DNA of 5,159 bases, from positions 1 through 5,159 of the forward strand of contig CAIZMD010000268.1 of the NCBI GenBank assembly GCA_903933995.1, in the 5' to 3' direction. The position numbers were made by a program, and so were the translations under genes. Position 1 is the first letter of the stretch. Each line of letters opens with the position of its first letter. Shown one piece after another: positions 1 through 5,159 of this stretch. This stretch comes from an uncultured Bacteroidota bacterium. Its GTDB lineage: Bacteria; Bacteroidota; Bacteroidia; Chitinophagales; Chitinophagaceae. The notes beneath the pieces are model-generated. The model saw only the letters and a list, made by a program, of their open reading frames with translations, searched no databases and was not told the DNA's origin.

Positions 1-737
1 ATTTTATTGTTTATCCTTTGGCCGGGCACAGCTTCTGTAAATAATTCAGGACTCTGTCTCACAATATAGGCTGCACCAGAATCAGTTATAGGCCCTACGG
101 ATATGACAGAACCAAGGTTTAAACTAATGGAACTTAACCAACTTTTTGCTTCATCTAAAGTTAATCCTACTAAGTTGGGCACTTCCATTTCTGCCCCAGT
201 GATTCCACTTCCTAAGATGAGGTCAATGGTACTACCCAAGGTAATTTTTGTACCCGGTTTAATATTTTGATCAGCATACAATTGCTCTAAAACAGCATTC
301 CTAGCTATGTCTGGTTTGTAATTCACATATCCCAGTTTCAATCCCAAACTCTGCAAATACATTTCTGCACTTCTAATAGAAAATCCAATCAAATTGGGCA
401 TTTCAACTTGCGGAGGCACCATTCGATTGATGGTTAAATAAACGGTTCTTCCTTTTTTGACTATCGCGTCAGCTTCTGGGGATTGTTTTACAACAGCTAA
501 TTTGGGAATACTGTCTACATAGACCGAATCTTGTAAAGCCACTTGAAATCCCTTTTCTTCCAAGATTTTTTGGGCGGCAACTGCGTTTTGGCCCAGAATA
601 GAAGGTACTCTTTCTGATTTACCAAATCCAGTAACCCATTGTAGGGATCCAAAAAACAAGAGTATCAATACTACCAATAATCCTATACCGGTCAGTATAT
701 TTACCCAAAGCGGTTTATCTGTTATGAATTTGAACAT
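1..737 (-). CDS. PASTA-domain membrane protein (C-terminus cut off by the window edge)
   Basis: I see 245 residues from the start codon at 737-735, and the frame is still open at position 1. The N-terminus has a short lysine-containing cytoplasmic stretch (MFKFITDK), then a hydrophobic membrane segment at about residues 11-36. Three PASTA repeats follow at about residues 43-105, 111-177 and 184-245. Each begins with a (V/M)P(S/N)(I/L)-like strand and ends with a 'QSP...(V/I)KKG/KPG'-like turn and a beta strand; the third is incomplete here. PASTA repeats are known to bind peptidoglycan or beta-lactam-like ligands in PknB kinases and PBP2x. No kinase or transpeptidase domain precedes them, so this is a stand-alone anchored PASTA protein with its repeats predicted to be extracytoplasmic. 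It lies 72 nt downstream of ddl on the same strand, which suits a cell-wall role. The start is fixed by an in-frame TAA 6 nt upstream. The exact function is unknown. Confidence 0.9.
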   Translation of the reverse strand, partial: MFKFITDKPLWVNILTGIGLLVVLILLFFGSLQWVTGFGKSERVPSILGQNAVAAQKILEEKGFQVALQDSVYVDSIPKLAVVKQSPEADAIVKKGRTVYLTINRMVPPQVEMPNLIGFSIRSAEMYLQSLGLKLGYVNYKPDIARNAVLEQLYADQNIKPGTKITLGSTIDLILGSGITGAEMEVPNLVGLTLDEAKSWLSSISLNLGSVISVGPITDSGAAYIVRQSPELFTEAVPGQRINNK

Positions 738-809
738 CAGTTATTTAAATAAGTACCAAATATGGTTGAAAGTAGCCATTCTTTTGAGCTTGGCTGGCAA
801 AATAACATT

Positions 810-1790
810 TTATTTCAATGCTTCCTCTATGATAGCCGTATAGAAATCTGTTAAGCTCCATCCCATGGCCTTTACTTGCTGCGGAATCACACTAGCCGCA
901 GACTGACCAGGAACGGTATTTACCTCTAACATATATGGCTGCGCTTGAGACTCGTTATAAATAAAGTCTATCCGTACCACACCCCTACAATTGAGTACTT
1001 CATACACCCTTTTGGCTGCAACTGTTAATTGCTCCTGCATTAGAGGACTAATTTGGGCTGGGGTAATTTCTTCACTCTTGCCCTGGTATTTTGCTTCAAA
1101 GTCAAAAAAGGCATTTCCGGTTTTGATTTCTGTTATAGGTAAAACCGTGGTGCTTCCTTTTGATTTAAATACCCCAATGGTAAACTCTCTACCACTAATA
1201 AATTCTTCTACTAAAACTTGGTCATCTTCTTGAAATGCTTTGTCTAATGCTGCAGCTAGCTCAGTGGCCTGATCTACCCTACTCATCCCAATACTGCTTC
1301 CCCCATTATTGGGTTTTACAAATACGGGTAATTGCAATTGAGACAAAATACTGTCTACGCTCATAGGCGTATGTTTGAATAAATGCAATGATTTGGCTAC
1401 ATGAATTCCTGCAAAAGCAGCTACTGCAACCGTATAGCGTTTATTAAAAGTTAATGCAGATGTAGCTGCATCACAGCTGGTATAGGGCAATCCCAACATA
1501 TCAAAATAGCCCTGTAGTTTTCCATCTTCACCCGGGGTTCCGTGTATGCACAACAAAATAGCGTCAAAATTAATTTTAACGCCAGCATCCATGATAGAAA
1601 AGTCTGAACGGTCTACAGCTGAGCGCTCTCCAGTTTCTGGCAGGTACCACCATCCCTCTGGATTAATGTCTATTTTGTATAAGTTGAATTTTTCACGGTC
1701 TGTATGATTTGAGACAGTGATAGCGCTTTTATAACTGATTTGTGCTTCTCCACTCAAACCTCCTGTAACCAATGCAATTTGTTGCTTCAT
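810..1790 (-). CDS. ddl: D-alanine--D-alanine ligase
   Basis: This 326-residue cytoplasmic ATP-grasp enzyme joins two D-alanines using ATP to make the dipeptide later added to UDP-MurNAc-tripeptide in peptidoglycan synthesis. The N-terminal domain has the GGLSGE motif with Glu15 and the HGTPGEDGKLQG motif (83-94). The ATP-grasp part has Lys117 and Lys159 (KPNNGGSSIG), Ser165, the VEEF hinge (194-197), Tyr235 in EAKY, and the magnesium ligands Asp275, Glu289 and Asn291 (LEVNTVPG); Arg273 is the likely transition-state arginine. By comparison with E. coli DdlB these are all the expected catalytic positions. Tyr235 at the omega-loop position (Tyr216 in DdlB) favours D-Ala-D-Ala over D-Ala-D-lactate. 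Length is close to the family norm. It is the first gene of a probable operon with the PASTA gene. The start ATG at 1790-1788 has a promoter-like element just upstream and only a closely spaced AGGA as a possible ribosome site. Confidence 0.97.
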   Translation of the reverse strand: MKQQIALVTGGLSGEAQISYKSAITVSNHTDREKFNLYKIDINPEGWWYLPETGERSAVDRSDFSIMDAGVKINFDAILLCIHGTPGEDGKLQGYFDMLGLPYTSCDAATSALTFNKRYTVAVAAFAGIHVAKSLHLFKHTPMSVDSILSQLQLPVFVKPNNGGSSIGMSRVDQATELAAALDKAFQEDDQVLVEEFISGREFTIGVFKSKGSTTVLPITEIKTGNAFFDFEAKYQGKSEEITPAQISPLMQEQLTVAAKRVYEVLNCRGVVRIDFIYNESQAQPYMLEVNTVPGQSAASVIPQQVKAMGWSLTDFYTAIIEEALK

Positions 1791-1807
1791 GTTCCTAGAT
1801 TATTCAA

Positions 1808-1815
1808 CAAATATA
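1808..1815 (-). promoter_or_regulatory. Probable ddl promoter, -7 element only
   Basis: On the minus strand, 1815 to 1808 reads TATATTTG, a full match to the Bacteroidota -7 consensus TAnnTTTG. Transcription would start about 10-15 nt before the ddl ATG, giving a very short leader. I find no TTTG or TTG at the proper distance upstream (about 1835-1838), so this is a half-promoter match. The element sits exactly between the arms of a 6-bp inverted repeat, ATTCAA at 1802-1807 and TTGAAT at 1817-1822. Its position between the ferredoxin terminator and the ddl start supports the call. Confidence 0.45.
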
Positions 1816-1851
1816 ATTGAATTGATTTAGAGCTGATACCTGAGTTGGGGC

Positions 1852-1887
1852 AAAAAAAAGCGGAAGAAACTTCTTGTCTCTTCCGCT
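1852..1887 (-). terminator. Rho-independent terminator after the ferredoxin gene
   Basis: Read on the minus strand, AGCGGAAGA (1887-1879) pairs perfectly with TCTTCCGCT (1867-1859) around an 11-nt loop, followed at once by a run of T through 1852. A 9-bp stem with a GC-rich base plus a U tract is the standard intrinsic terminator shape. The T run is on the minus strand only, so it ends leftward transcription coming from the ferredoxin gene and separates it from ddl. It lies about 140 nt beyond the ferredoxin stop codon, which implies a long 3' untranslated region. Confidence 0.88.
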
Positions 1888-1891
1888 CACG

Positions 1892-1945
1892 GTAACGGGA
1901 AATATCACCCGCTGTTACAAGTTGTTGTCTTTTTACTGGCAACAA
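1892..1945 (-). other. Two hairpins immediately upstream of the terminator
   Basis: In minus-strand RNA, UUGUUG (1945-1940) can pair with CAACAA (1927-1922). GUAAC-(AGC bulge)-GGG (1918-1908) can pair with CCCGUUAC (1899-1892) around an 8-nt loop. With the terminator stem at 1887-1859 these give three stem-loops separated by only 3 and 4 nt. The pairing is seen directly. That this is a functional RNA end, such as a stabilised 3' UTR or a 3'-derived small RNA, is inference. The rest of the spacer on either side of this block (1946-2030) shows no gene. Confidence 0.4.
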
Positions 1946-2030
1946 TTAAAGTACTATAAAGCTACACAGTGCTACCAATTTTTACAAGCTTTTTGCTCTA
2001 AAAAGTTATGCACCTATTTCTTTGCGAAAT

Positions 2031-2378
2031 TTACGCGTGTAGCAACTCTTTTTTAGCCATCAAAGCGTCAACTGTTTCTTCATACGCCTCGTCTGCAACG
2101 CAGCAGTCTACTGGACATACAGAAGCACACTGTGGTTCTTCGTGGAAACCTTGGCACTCGGTGCATTTGTTAGGAGTAATATAGTAAGTATCAGTACTGA
2201 TCGGCGCAAAACGCTGGTCGGCAGTTGCAACAGTGCCATCTAAAAGGGTAAAACTGCCCTTTACAGTGGTACCATCGGCTAAAGCCCATTCAACACCACC
2301 CTCATAGATAGCGTTATTAGGACATTCGGGTTCACATGCCCCGCAATTGATGCATTCTTCGGTAATCTTAATAGCCAT
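2031..2378 (-). CDS. Dicluster [4Fe-4S] ferredoxin, YfhL/Alvin type with a long middle insert
   Basis: This 115-residue soluble electron carrier has two cysteine motifs: C9-x2-C12-x2-C15-x3-C19-P, and C72-x2-C75-x8-C84-x3-C88-P. The eight residues between Cys75 and Cys84, with the sequence KCTECQGFHE, are the hallmark of the YfhL/Allochromatium-type 2[4Fe-4S] ferredoxins, which carry low-potential clusters. In the usual fold each cluster takes three cysteines from one motif and the fourth from the other. Between the motifs is an insert of about 35 residues (roughly 30-65, rich in Gly, Thr, Ala and Asp) that E. coli YfhL lacks. Two extra cysteines, Cys92 and Cys93, follow the second motif. The C-terminus is a charged helix (about 98-113). 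There is no signal peptide, so it should be cytoplasmic. It is divergent from the acyl-CoA reductase and ends at a terminator well downstream. Its redox partner cannot be read from the sequence. Confidence 0.95.
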   Translation of the reverse strand: MAIKITEECINCGACEPECPNNAIYEGGVEWALADGTTVKGSFTLLDGTVATADQRFAPISTDTYYITPNKCTECQGFHEEPQCASVCPVDCCVADEAYEETVDALMAKKELLHA

Positions 2379-2383
2379 ACAAA

Positions 2384-2413
2384 TTTGATTTGAAAAGTTA
2401 GTAACTACATTTG
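2384..2413 (+). promoter_or_regulatory. Probable acyl-CoA reductase promoter
   Basis: TTTG at 2384-2387 is followed after 18 nt by TACATTTG at 2406-2413, again matching -33 TTTG and -7 TAnnTTTG. Transcription should start near 2418-2421, leaving a leader of under 20 nt before the ATG at 2437. A 9-nt palindrome, GTTAGTAAC (2397-2405), lies between the boxes and could be an operator. This promoter points towards the ferredoxin promoter and the two would overlap when occupied. Confidence 0.6.
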
Positions 2414-2418
2414 CAGCT

Positions 2419-2449
2419 CAAATTTAAGACTGACTGATGACTTTACAAA
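2419..2449 (-). promoter_or_regulatory. Probable ferredoxin promoter
   Basis: On the minus strand, TTTG at 2449-2446 is followed after 19 nt by TAAATTTG at 2426-2419. This matches the Bacteroidota housekeeping promoter pattern (-33 TTTG, -7 TAnnTTTG) in both boxes and spacing. Transcription should start near 2411-2415, giving a leader of about 35 nt before the ferredoxin ATG. The -33 box lies inside codons 4 and 5 of the divergent acyl-CoA reductase gene. Confidence 0.6.
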
Positions 2450-3435
2450 CAAGAATTCAAATAATGGGGCAATTGGGCAAATATCTTTTAGAAGATGGTC
2501 CTATTTGGCAGGCATGTAAGGAGCGTGCATACCGGGAAAACCCTTGGTTTATACCTGAATTTATTGAAATAGCCAGTAAGCAGATAGCTGAAAAATTTCT
2601 TCAACCTGGACTAATTGAGCCCTGGGCCCATCAATATGCTATACCTGACCAACCCCTACGCCCCCATACCATTGGATTGGTGATGGCGGGCAATATTCCC
2701 TTGGTGGGTTTTCATGATCTGCTTTGCTGCTTTATCAGTGGTCAAAAAACCACGGTTAAAACATCTTCTAAGGACGATGTCTTGATCAAACACCTGGTTT
2801 CAAAAATGCAGGAATGGGACCCAGAAACAGCCAATCTGATTGGTTTTGCAGATAATTTAAAAGGCTGTGACGCTTATATTGCTACCGGCAGTAATAATTC
2901 CAGCCGCTATTTTGAATTTTATTTTGGCAAATACCCCAATATCATTCGGAAAAATCGCACATCGGTGGCTGTTTTAGACGGAACAGAAACGGCCCAAGAG
3001 CTGGACCTTTTAGCAGACGATATTCAGTTCTATTTTGGCTTGGGTTGCCGTAATATTACCCAGATCTATGTTCCCAAAGACTATGATTTTATACCCTTGT
3101 TGCAAGCTTTGCGCAAGTATGAATATTTCATGGATTACCATAAATACAAACACAATTTTGACTACCATTTGGCCATTTTAATCATGGGCAATAAGTATTA
3201 TATGAGTAATGAAAGCCTAATTCTAACTGAAAATATTGCAGCTTTTTCACCCGTTAGCCAGGTGCATTATGCCTTTTATTCAGACAAAGAAGACTTGCTA
3301 TTGGGTTTATCCAATAACCCTTCTATTCAATGCGTAGTTGGGCGTGAACAAACGGCTTTTGGTCAAGCGCAACAACCTGGGTTATCGGACTATGCAGACG
3401 GGGTAGATACCATGCAATTCCTTGTCAGTCTTTGA
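2437..3435 (+). CDS. Acyl-CoA reductase, LuxC-like family
   Basis: This 332-residue protein resembles the short LuxC-type acyl-CoA reductases common in Bacteroidota, which belong to the aldehyde dehydrogenase superfamily. Family members reduce a fatty acyl-CoA or acyl thioester to an aldehyde with NADPH through a cysteine thioester. Landmarks: the nucleotide-binding stretch around IGLVMAGNIPLVGFHD (79-94), ATGSNN (149-154), the IIRKNRTSVAVL segment (169-180), and FGLGCRNITQIYVPKD (200-215), where Cys204 is the likely catalytic nucleophile. A conserved-looking C-terminal SDYADGVDTMQFL closes the protein. There is no signal peptide, so it should be cytoplasmic. It is shorter than luminous-bacterial LuxC (about 480 residues), and no luxA, B, D or E gene is visible, so a bioluminescence role is not implied. 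Substrate and product use are unknown. A link to the divergent ferredoxin is suggested by position only. The start follows the promoter closely; Met10 is a less likely alternative. Confidence 0.9.
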   Translation: MTLQTRIQIMGQLGKYLLEDGPIWQACKERAYRENPWFIPEFIEIASKQIAEKFLQPGLIEPWAHQYAIPDQPLRPHTIGLVMAGNIPLVGFHDLLCCFISGQKTTVKTSSKDDVLIKHLVSKMQEWDPETANLIGFADNLKGCDAYIATGSNNSSRYFEFYFGKYPNIIRKNRTSVAVLDGTETAQELDLLADDIQFYFGLGCRNITQIYVPKDYDFIPLLQALRKYEYFMDYHKYKHNFDYHLAILIMGNKYYMSNESLILTENIAAFSPVSQVHYAFYSDKEDLLLGLSNNPSIQCVVGREQTAFGQAQQPGLSDYADGVDTMQFLVSL

Positions 3436-3457
3436 TTTTAACGCAATAGAAATAGTG

Positions 3458-3539
3458 ATTTAACAAAATGAGCTGAAAAAAAAACGCATTCTTGACTACA
3501 TTTATAGCTGAGCCAATGGCCGCAAAACATTTGTTAAAT
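3458..3539 (+). repeat. Inverted repeat enclosing 57 nt upstream of the protease gene
   Basis: ATTTAACAAA at 3458-3467 is the exact reverse complement of TTTGTTAAAT at 3530-3539, and TG (3469-3470) with CA (3528-3529) extends the match after a one-base bulge. No T run follows, so it is not an intrinsic terminator. The arms are AT-rich, and a chance match is possible in sequence of this composition. Confidence 0.4.
3497..3504 (+). promoter_or_regulatory. Possible -7 element for the HtrA/Deg protease gene
   Basis: TACATTTA differs from TAnnTTTG only in the last base. It sits in a 15-nt block (3495-3509) that matches 13 of 15 bases of 2404-2418, which holds the -7 box of the acyl-CoA reductase promoter. 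No proper -33 TTTG is visible at the right distance, since an A-run occupies that position. If real, the leader would be about 85 nt to the first start codon. The remainder of the 160-bp spacer (3436-3595) shows no gene and no clear terminator. Confidence 0.3.
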
Positions 3540-3595
3540 AAGACAGAAGGTATGCTGCCATTTCTACAGTTTTTTTTATTTGCTGTTGGAAAGGC

Positions 3596-5155
3596 ATGAA
3601 TTTTGAATCATCCAAAAAAAAGAGCACGCATATGAATTTTAAAAACATTTTAGCCATTGTGGCCATTAGCGCCAGTACAGCAGTTGTTAGCGTATGGGGT
3701 TATGGCAAATTTGTAGAGCGCCAATTTGCTGGCGTACAAGAACCAGGAAAACTCCCGGTGAATTATGCCGGTTTTTTTGGTGATAAAGCCGCACCAGGTA
3801 CAGCGGTTGACTTTACGGCAGCAGCTACTTCTGCTACCCCTGCTGTAGTGCATATTAAAACCCGTACCAAGGCCAAACAAGTGAGTAATAGCCAACGTCA
3901 ACGTAATCCATTCTCTGATTTATTTGGCGGGGATGATGCCTTTGGCGATTTCTTTGGAGGTCCTAGGATGATTCCAGAACAACGTGCTAGCGGTAGTGGT
4001 GTGATTATCACAGACGATGGATATATTGTTACCAATAACCACGTGGTGGATGGTGCCGATGAAATTAATGTAACCATGCCCAACAAAAAATCATATAAAG
4101 CATCGGTGATTGGGGCTGACCCAAGCAGCGATATTGCGGTGATTAAAATTGAAGGAAAGGGCTTCCCTTATTTAGTCTATGGCAATAGCGATGATGTAAA
4201 ATTGGGCCAATGGGTTTTGGCCATTGGATATCCTTTGAACCTAGACGTAACCGTAACAGCGGGTATTGTAAGTGCTAAATCTAGATCCATTGGCATCAAT
4301 GGTCAACAAAGTAATAGCCCAGTAGAATCGTTTATTCAAACAGATGCTGCGGTTAACCCTGGTAATAGTGGTGGCGCTTTAATCAACACCAATGGTGAGT
4401 TGATTGGCATTAATTCTGCCATTGCCTCTCCTACCGGTTCTTATGCTGGATATTCCTATGCTATACCAGTTAATATGGCTAAGAAAATTGTGACCGATAT
4501 TGTAAAATTTGGAACCGTTCAAAGAGCCTATATAGGCATCAATTATGCGGGTGAAAATATTCCTGATGAGGCCAAAAAACAATTGGAAAAAGAAATAGGC
4601 GTTGCTTATAAAGAAGGAGAAGGTGTATATGTAACAGGTGTTCCAGAAGGTGGTGCTGCGGCTAATGCAGGTTTGAAAAAAGGCGATATTATTACTAAAG
4701 TAAATGGCGCCAATGTAACCAATGGCCCTGAATTACAAGAGCAAGTAGCGAGGTACAAACCAGGTGATAAAATTTCTTTGGTATACAAAAGAGGTGGATC
4801 TGAAAACACCGTAAGTCTTACTTTAAAAAACAAAGCGGGTAATACCGATGTGGTAAAAGTGAGTGGCATTATGGAACAATTGGGTGGAGACCTTGAAAAT
4901 GTAGACAAGAAAACTGCTACTGCTAATGAAATAGCTGGCGGTGTGTTAGTGAAAAAATTAGGTACTGGTTTACTAAAGAATACCAAGATGCAAGAAGGGT
5001 TTATTATTACCAGTGTAAACCAACAAGAAATCAAAAACATGGATGATTTGAAAACTGCATTAATTGCAGCTAAAGGTGGCTCTGTAAGGTTAGAAGGTAT
5101 CTATCCAGGATATAATGGCACTTATGCATATCCTTTGAATTTGAAAAGCGAATAA
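3596..5155 (+). CDS. HtrA/Deg-family periplasmic serine protease with PDZ domains
   Basis: This 519-residue S1C-family protease/chaperone should act in the cell envelope, degrading misfolded proteins. The N-terminus has lysines (KKK at 7-9) and a hydrophobic signal or anchor segment at about 17-36, with no obvious Ala-x-Ala cleavage site. A Gly/Phe/Asp-rich loop with two FxDxFGG-like units (106-122) precedes the trypsin-like domain (about 130-300). The catalytic triad is His149 (TNNHVV), Asp179 (SSDIAVIKI) and Ser258 (NPGNSGGAL). GYPLN at 211-215 fits the substrate-pocket loop. PDZ1 spans about 308-412, with GVYVTGVPEGGAAANAGLKKGDII typical of the fold (343-366). A more diverged second PDZ-like domain spans about 445-515. 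All catalytic residues are present, so it should be active. It could be called DegP, DegQ or HtrA, and I cannot separate these by sequence alone. Two in-frame ATGs compete for the start: 3596, behind GGAAAGGC, and 3632 (Met13), which gives a more typical short signal-anchor N-terminus. The stop is 4 nt from the window end. Confidence 0.95.
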   Translation: MNFESSKKKSTHMNFKNILAIVAISASTAVVSVWGYGKFVERQFAGVQEPGKLPVNYAGFFGDKAAPGTAVDFTAAATSATPAVVHIKTRTKAKQVSNSQRQRNPFSDLFGGDDAFGDFFGGPRMIPEQRASGSGVIITDDGYIVTNNHVVDGADEINVTMPNKKSYKASVIGADPSSDIAVIKIEGKGFPYLVYGNSDDVKLGQWVLAIGYPLNLDVTVTAGIVSAKSRSIGINGQQSNSPVESFIQTDAAVNPGNSGGALINTNGELIGINSAIASPTGSYAGYSYAIPVNMAKKIVTDIVKFGTVQRAYIGINYAGENIPDEAKKQLEKEIGVAYKEGEGVYVTGVPEGGAAANAGLKKGDIITKVNGANVTNGPELQEQVARYKPGDKISLVYKRGGSENTVSLTLKNKAGNTDVVKVSGIMEQLGGDLENVDKKTATANEIAGGVLVKKLGTGLLKNTKMQEGFIITSVNQQEIKNMDDLKTALIAAKGGSVRLEGIYPGYNGTYAYPLNLKSE

Positions 5156-5159
5156 TTGA

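Noticed and set aside
757..764. CATATTTG on the minus strand as a separate promoter for the PASTA gene
   Set aside because: It misses the first base of TAnnTTTG and has no -33 box at the right distance; co-transcription with ddl is simpler.
991..1233. An 80-codon plus-strand frame inside ddl
   Set aside because: It lies wholly antisense to highly conserved ATP-grasp motifs and has no family features, so it is a shadow of ddl.
1874..2056. A 60-codon plus-strand open frame in the ddl-ferredoxin spacer
   Set aside because: It begins inside the minus-strand terminator, runs into the end of the ferredoxin gene, has no promoter or recognisable domain, and reads as low-information translated hairpin sequence.
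2437..3435. A bioluminescence (lux) locus
   Set aside because: The reductase is LuxC-like but short, and no luciferase, thioesterase or synthetase gene is present; such reductases occur widely in non-luminous Bacteroidota.
3562..3586. T-rich stretch before the protease gene as a terminator for the acyl-CoA reductase
   Set aside because: Only a 4-bp ACAG/CTGT pairing surrounds the T run, and the T run is in the loop instead of after a stem, so it lacks terminator geometry.
4606..5040. A 144-codon minus-strand frame rich in hydrophobic residues, antisense to the protease PDZ region
   Set aside because: Its hydrophobic, proline- and serine-rich composition is what the reverse of Lys/Glu/Gly-rich PDZ coding gives. 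There is no promoter and it is fully covered by a well-supported gene. Shorter minus-strand frames at 3650-3901, 3898-4086 and 4379-4582 are rejected for the same reason.

Overview
The window looks like ordinary chromosome of a member of the Bacteroidota, probably close to Chitinophagales/Chitinophagaceae. I infer this from the protein families (a LuxC-like acyl-CoA reductase, a YfhL-type ferredoxin with a long middle insert, a stand-alone membrane-anchored PASTA protein beside ddl), from promoter-like sequences of the TTTG-N18/19-TAnnTTTG type, and from weak or absent Shine-Dalgarno sequences. The taxonomy comes from family recognition alone, not from a search.

Layout. The left part is on the minus strand. 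A PASTA-domain membrane protein runs off the left edge (1-737). It is preceded by D-alanine--D-alanine ligase (810-1790), and the two form a probable cell-wall operon. A 240-bp spacer (1791-2030) holds the probable ddl promoter, a clear intrinsic terminator facing left (1852-1887) and two more hairpins just upstream of it. The next gene, also on the minus strand, is a 2x[4Fe-4S] ferredoxin (2031-2378). A 58-bp divergent spacer separates it from a plus-strand acyl-CoA reductase (2437-3435). A 160-bp spacer with no clear terminator follows, and then a plus-strand HtrA/Deg periplasmic serine protease (3596-5155) that is complete and ends four bases before the window does.

How the genes relate. 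Ddl makes the D-Ala-D-Ala dipeptide for peptidoglycan precursors, and the PASTA protein is a candidate peptidoglycan or muropeptide binder in the same transcript. The ferredoxin and the acyl-CoA reductase share a divergent control region and may belong to one redox or lipid process, but nothing in the sequence names a substrate. The Deg protease is an envelope quality-control enzyme with its own upstream region.

I do not see a mobile element, CRISPR array, tRNA, rRNA or defence system, and I found no convincing new multi-gene system. The most interesting signals are regulatory: opposed, overlapping promoters in the ferredoxin/reductase spacer; a 15-nt block shared between that spacer and the protease upstream region; a three-hairpin end after the ferredoxin gene; and a 23-codon frame that exactly fills the ddl-PASTA gap.
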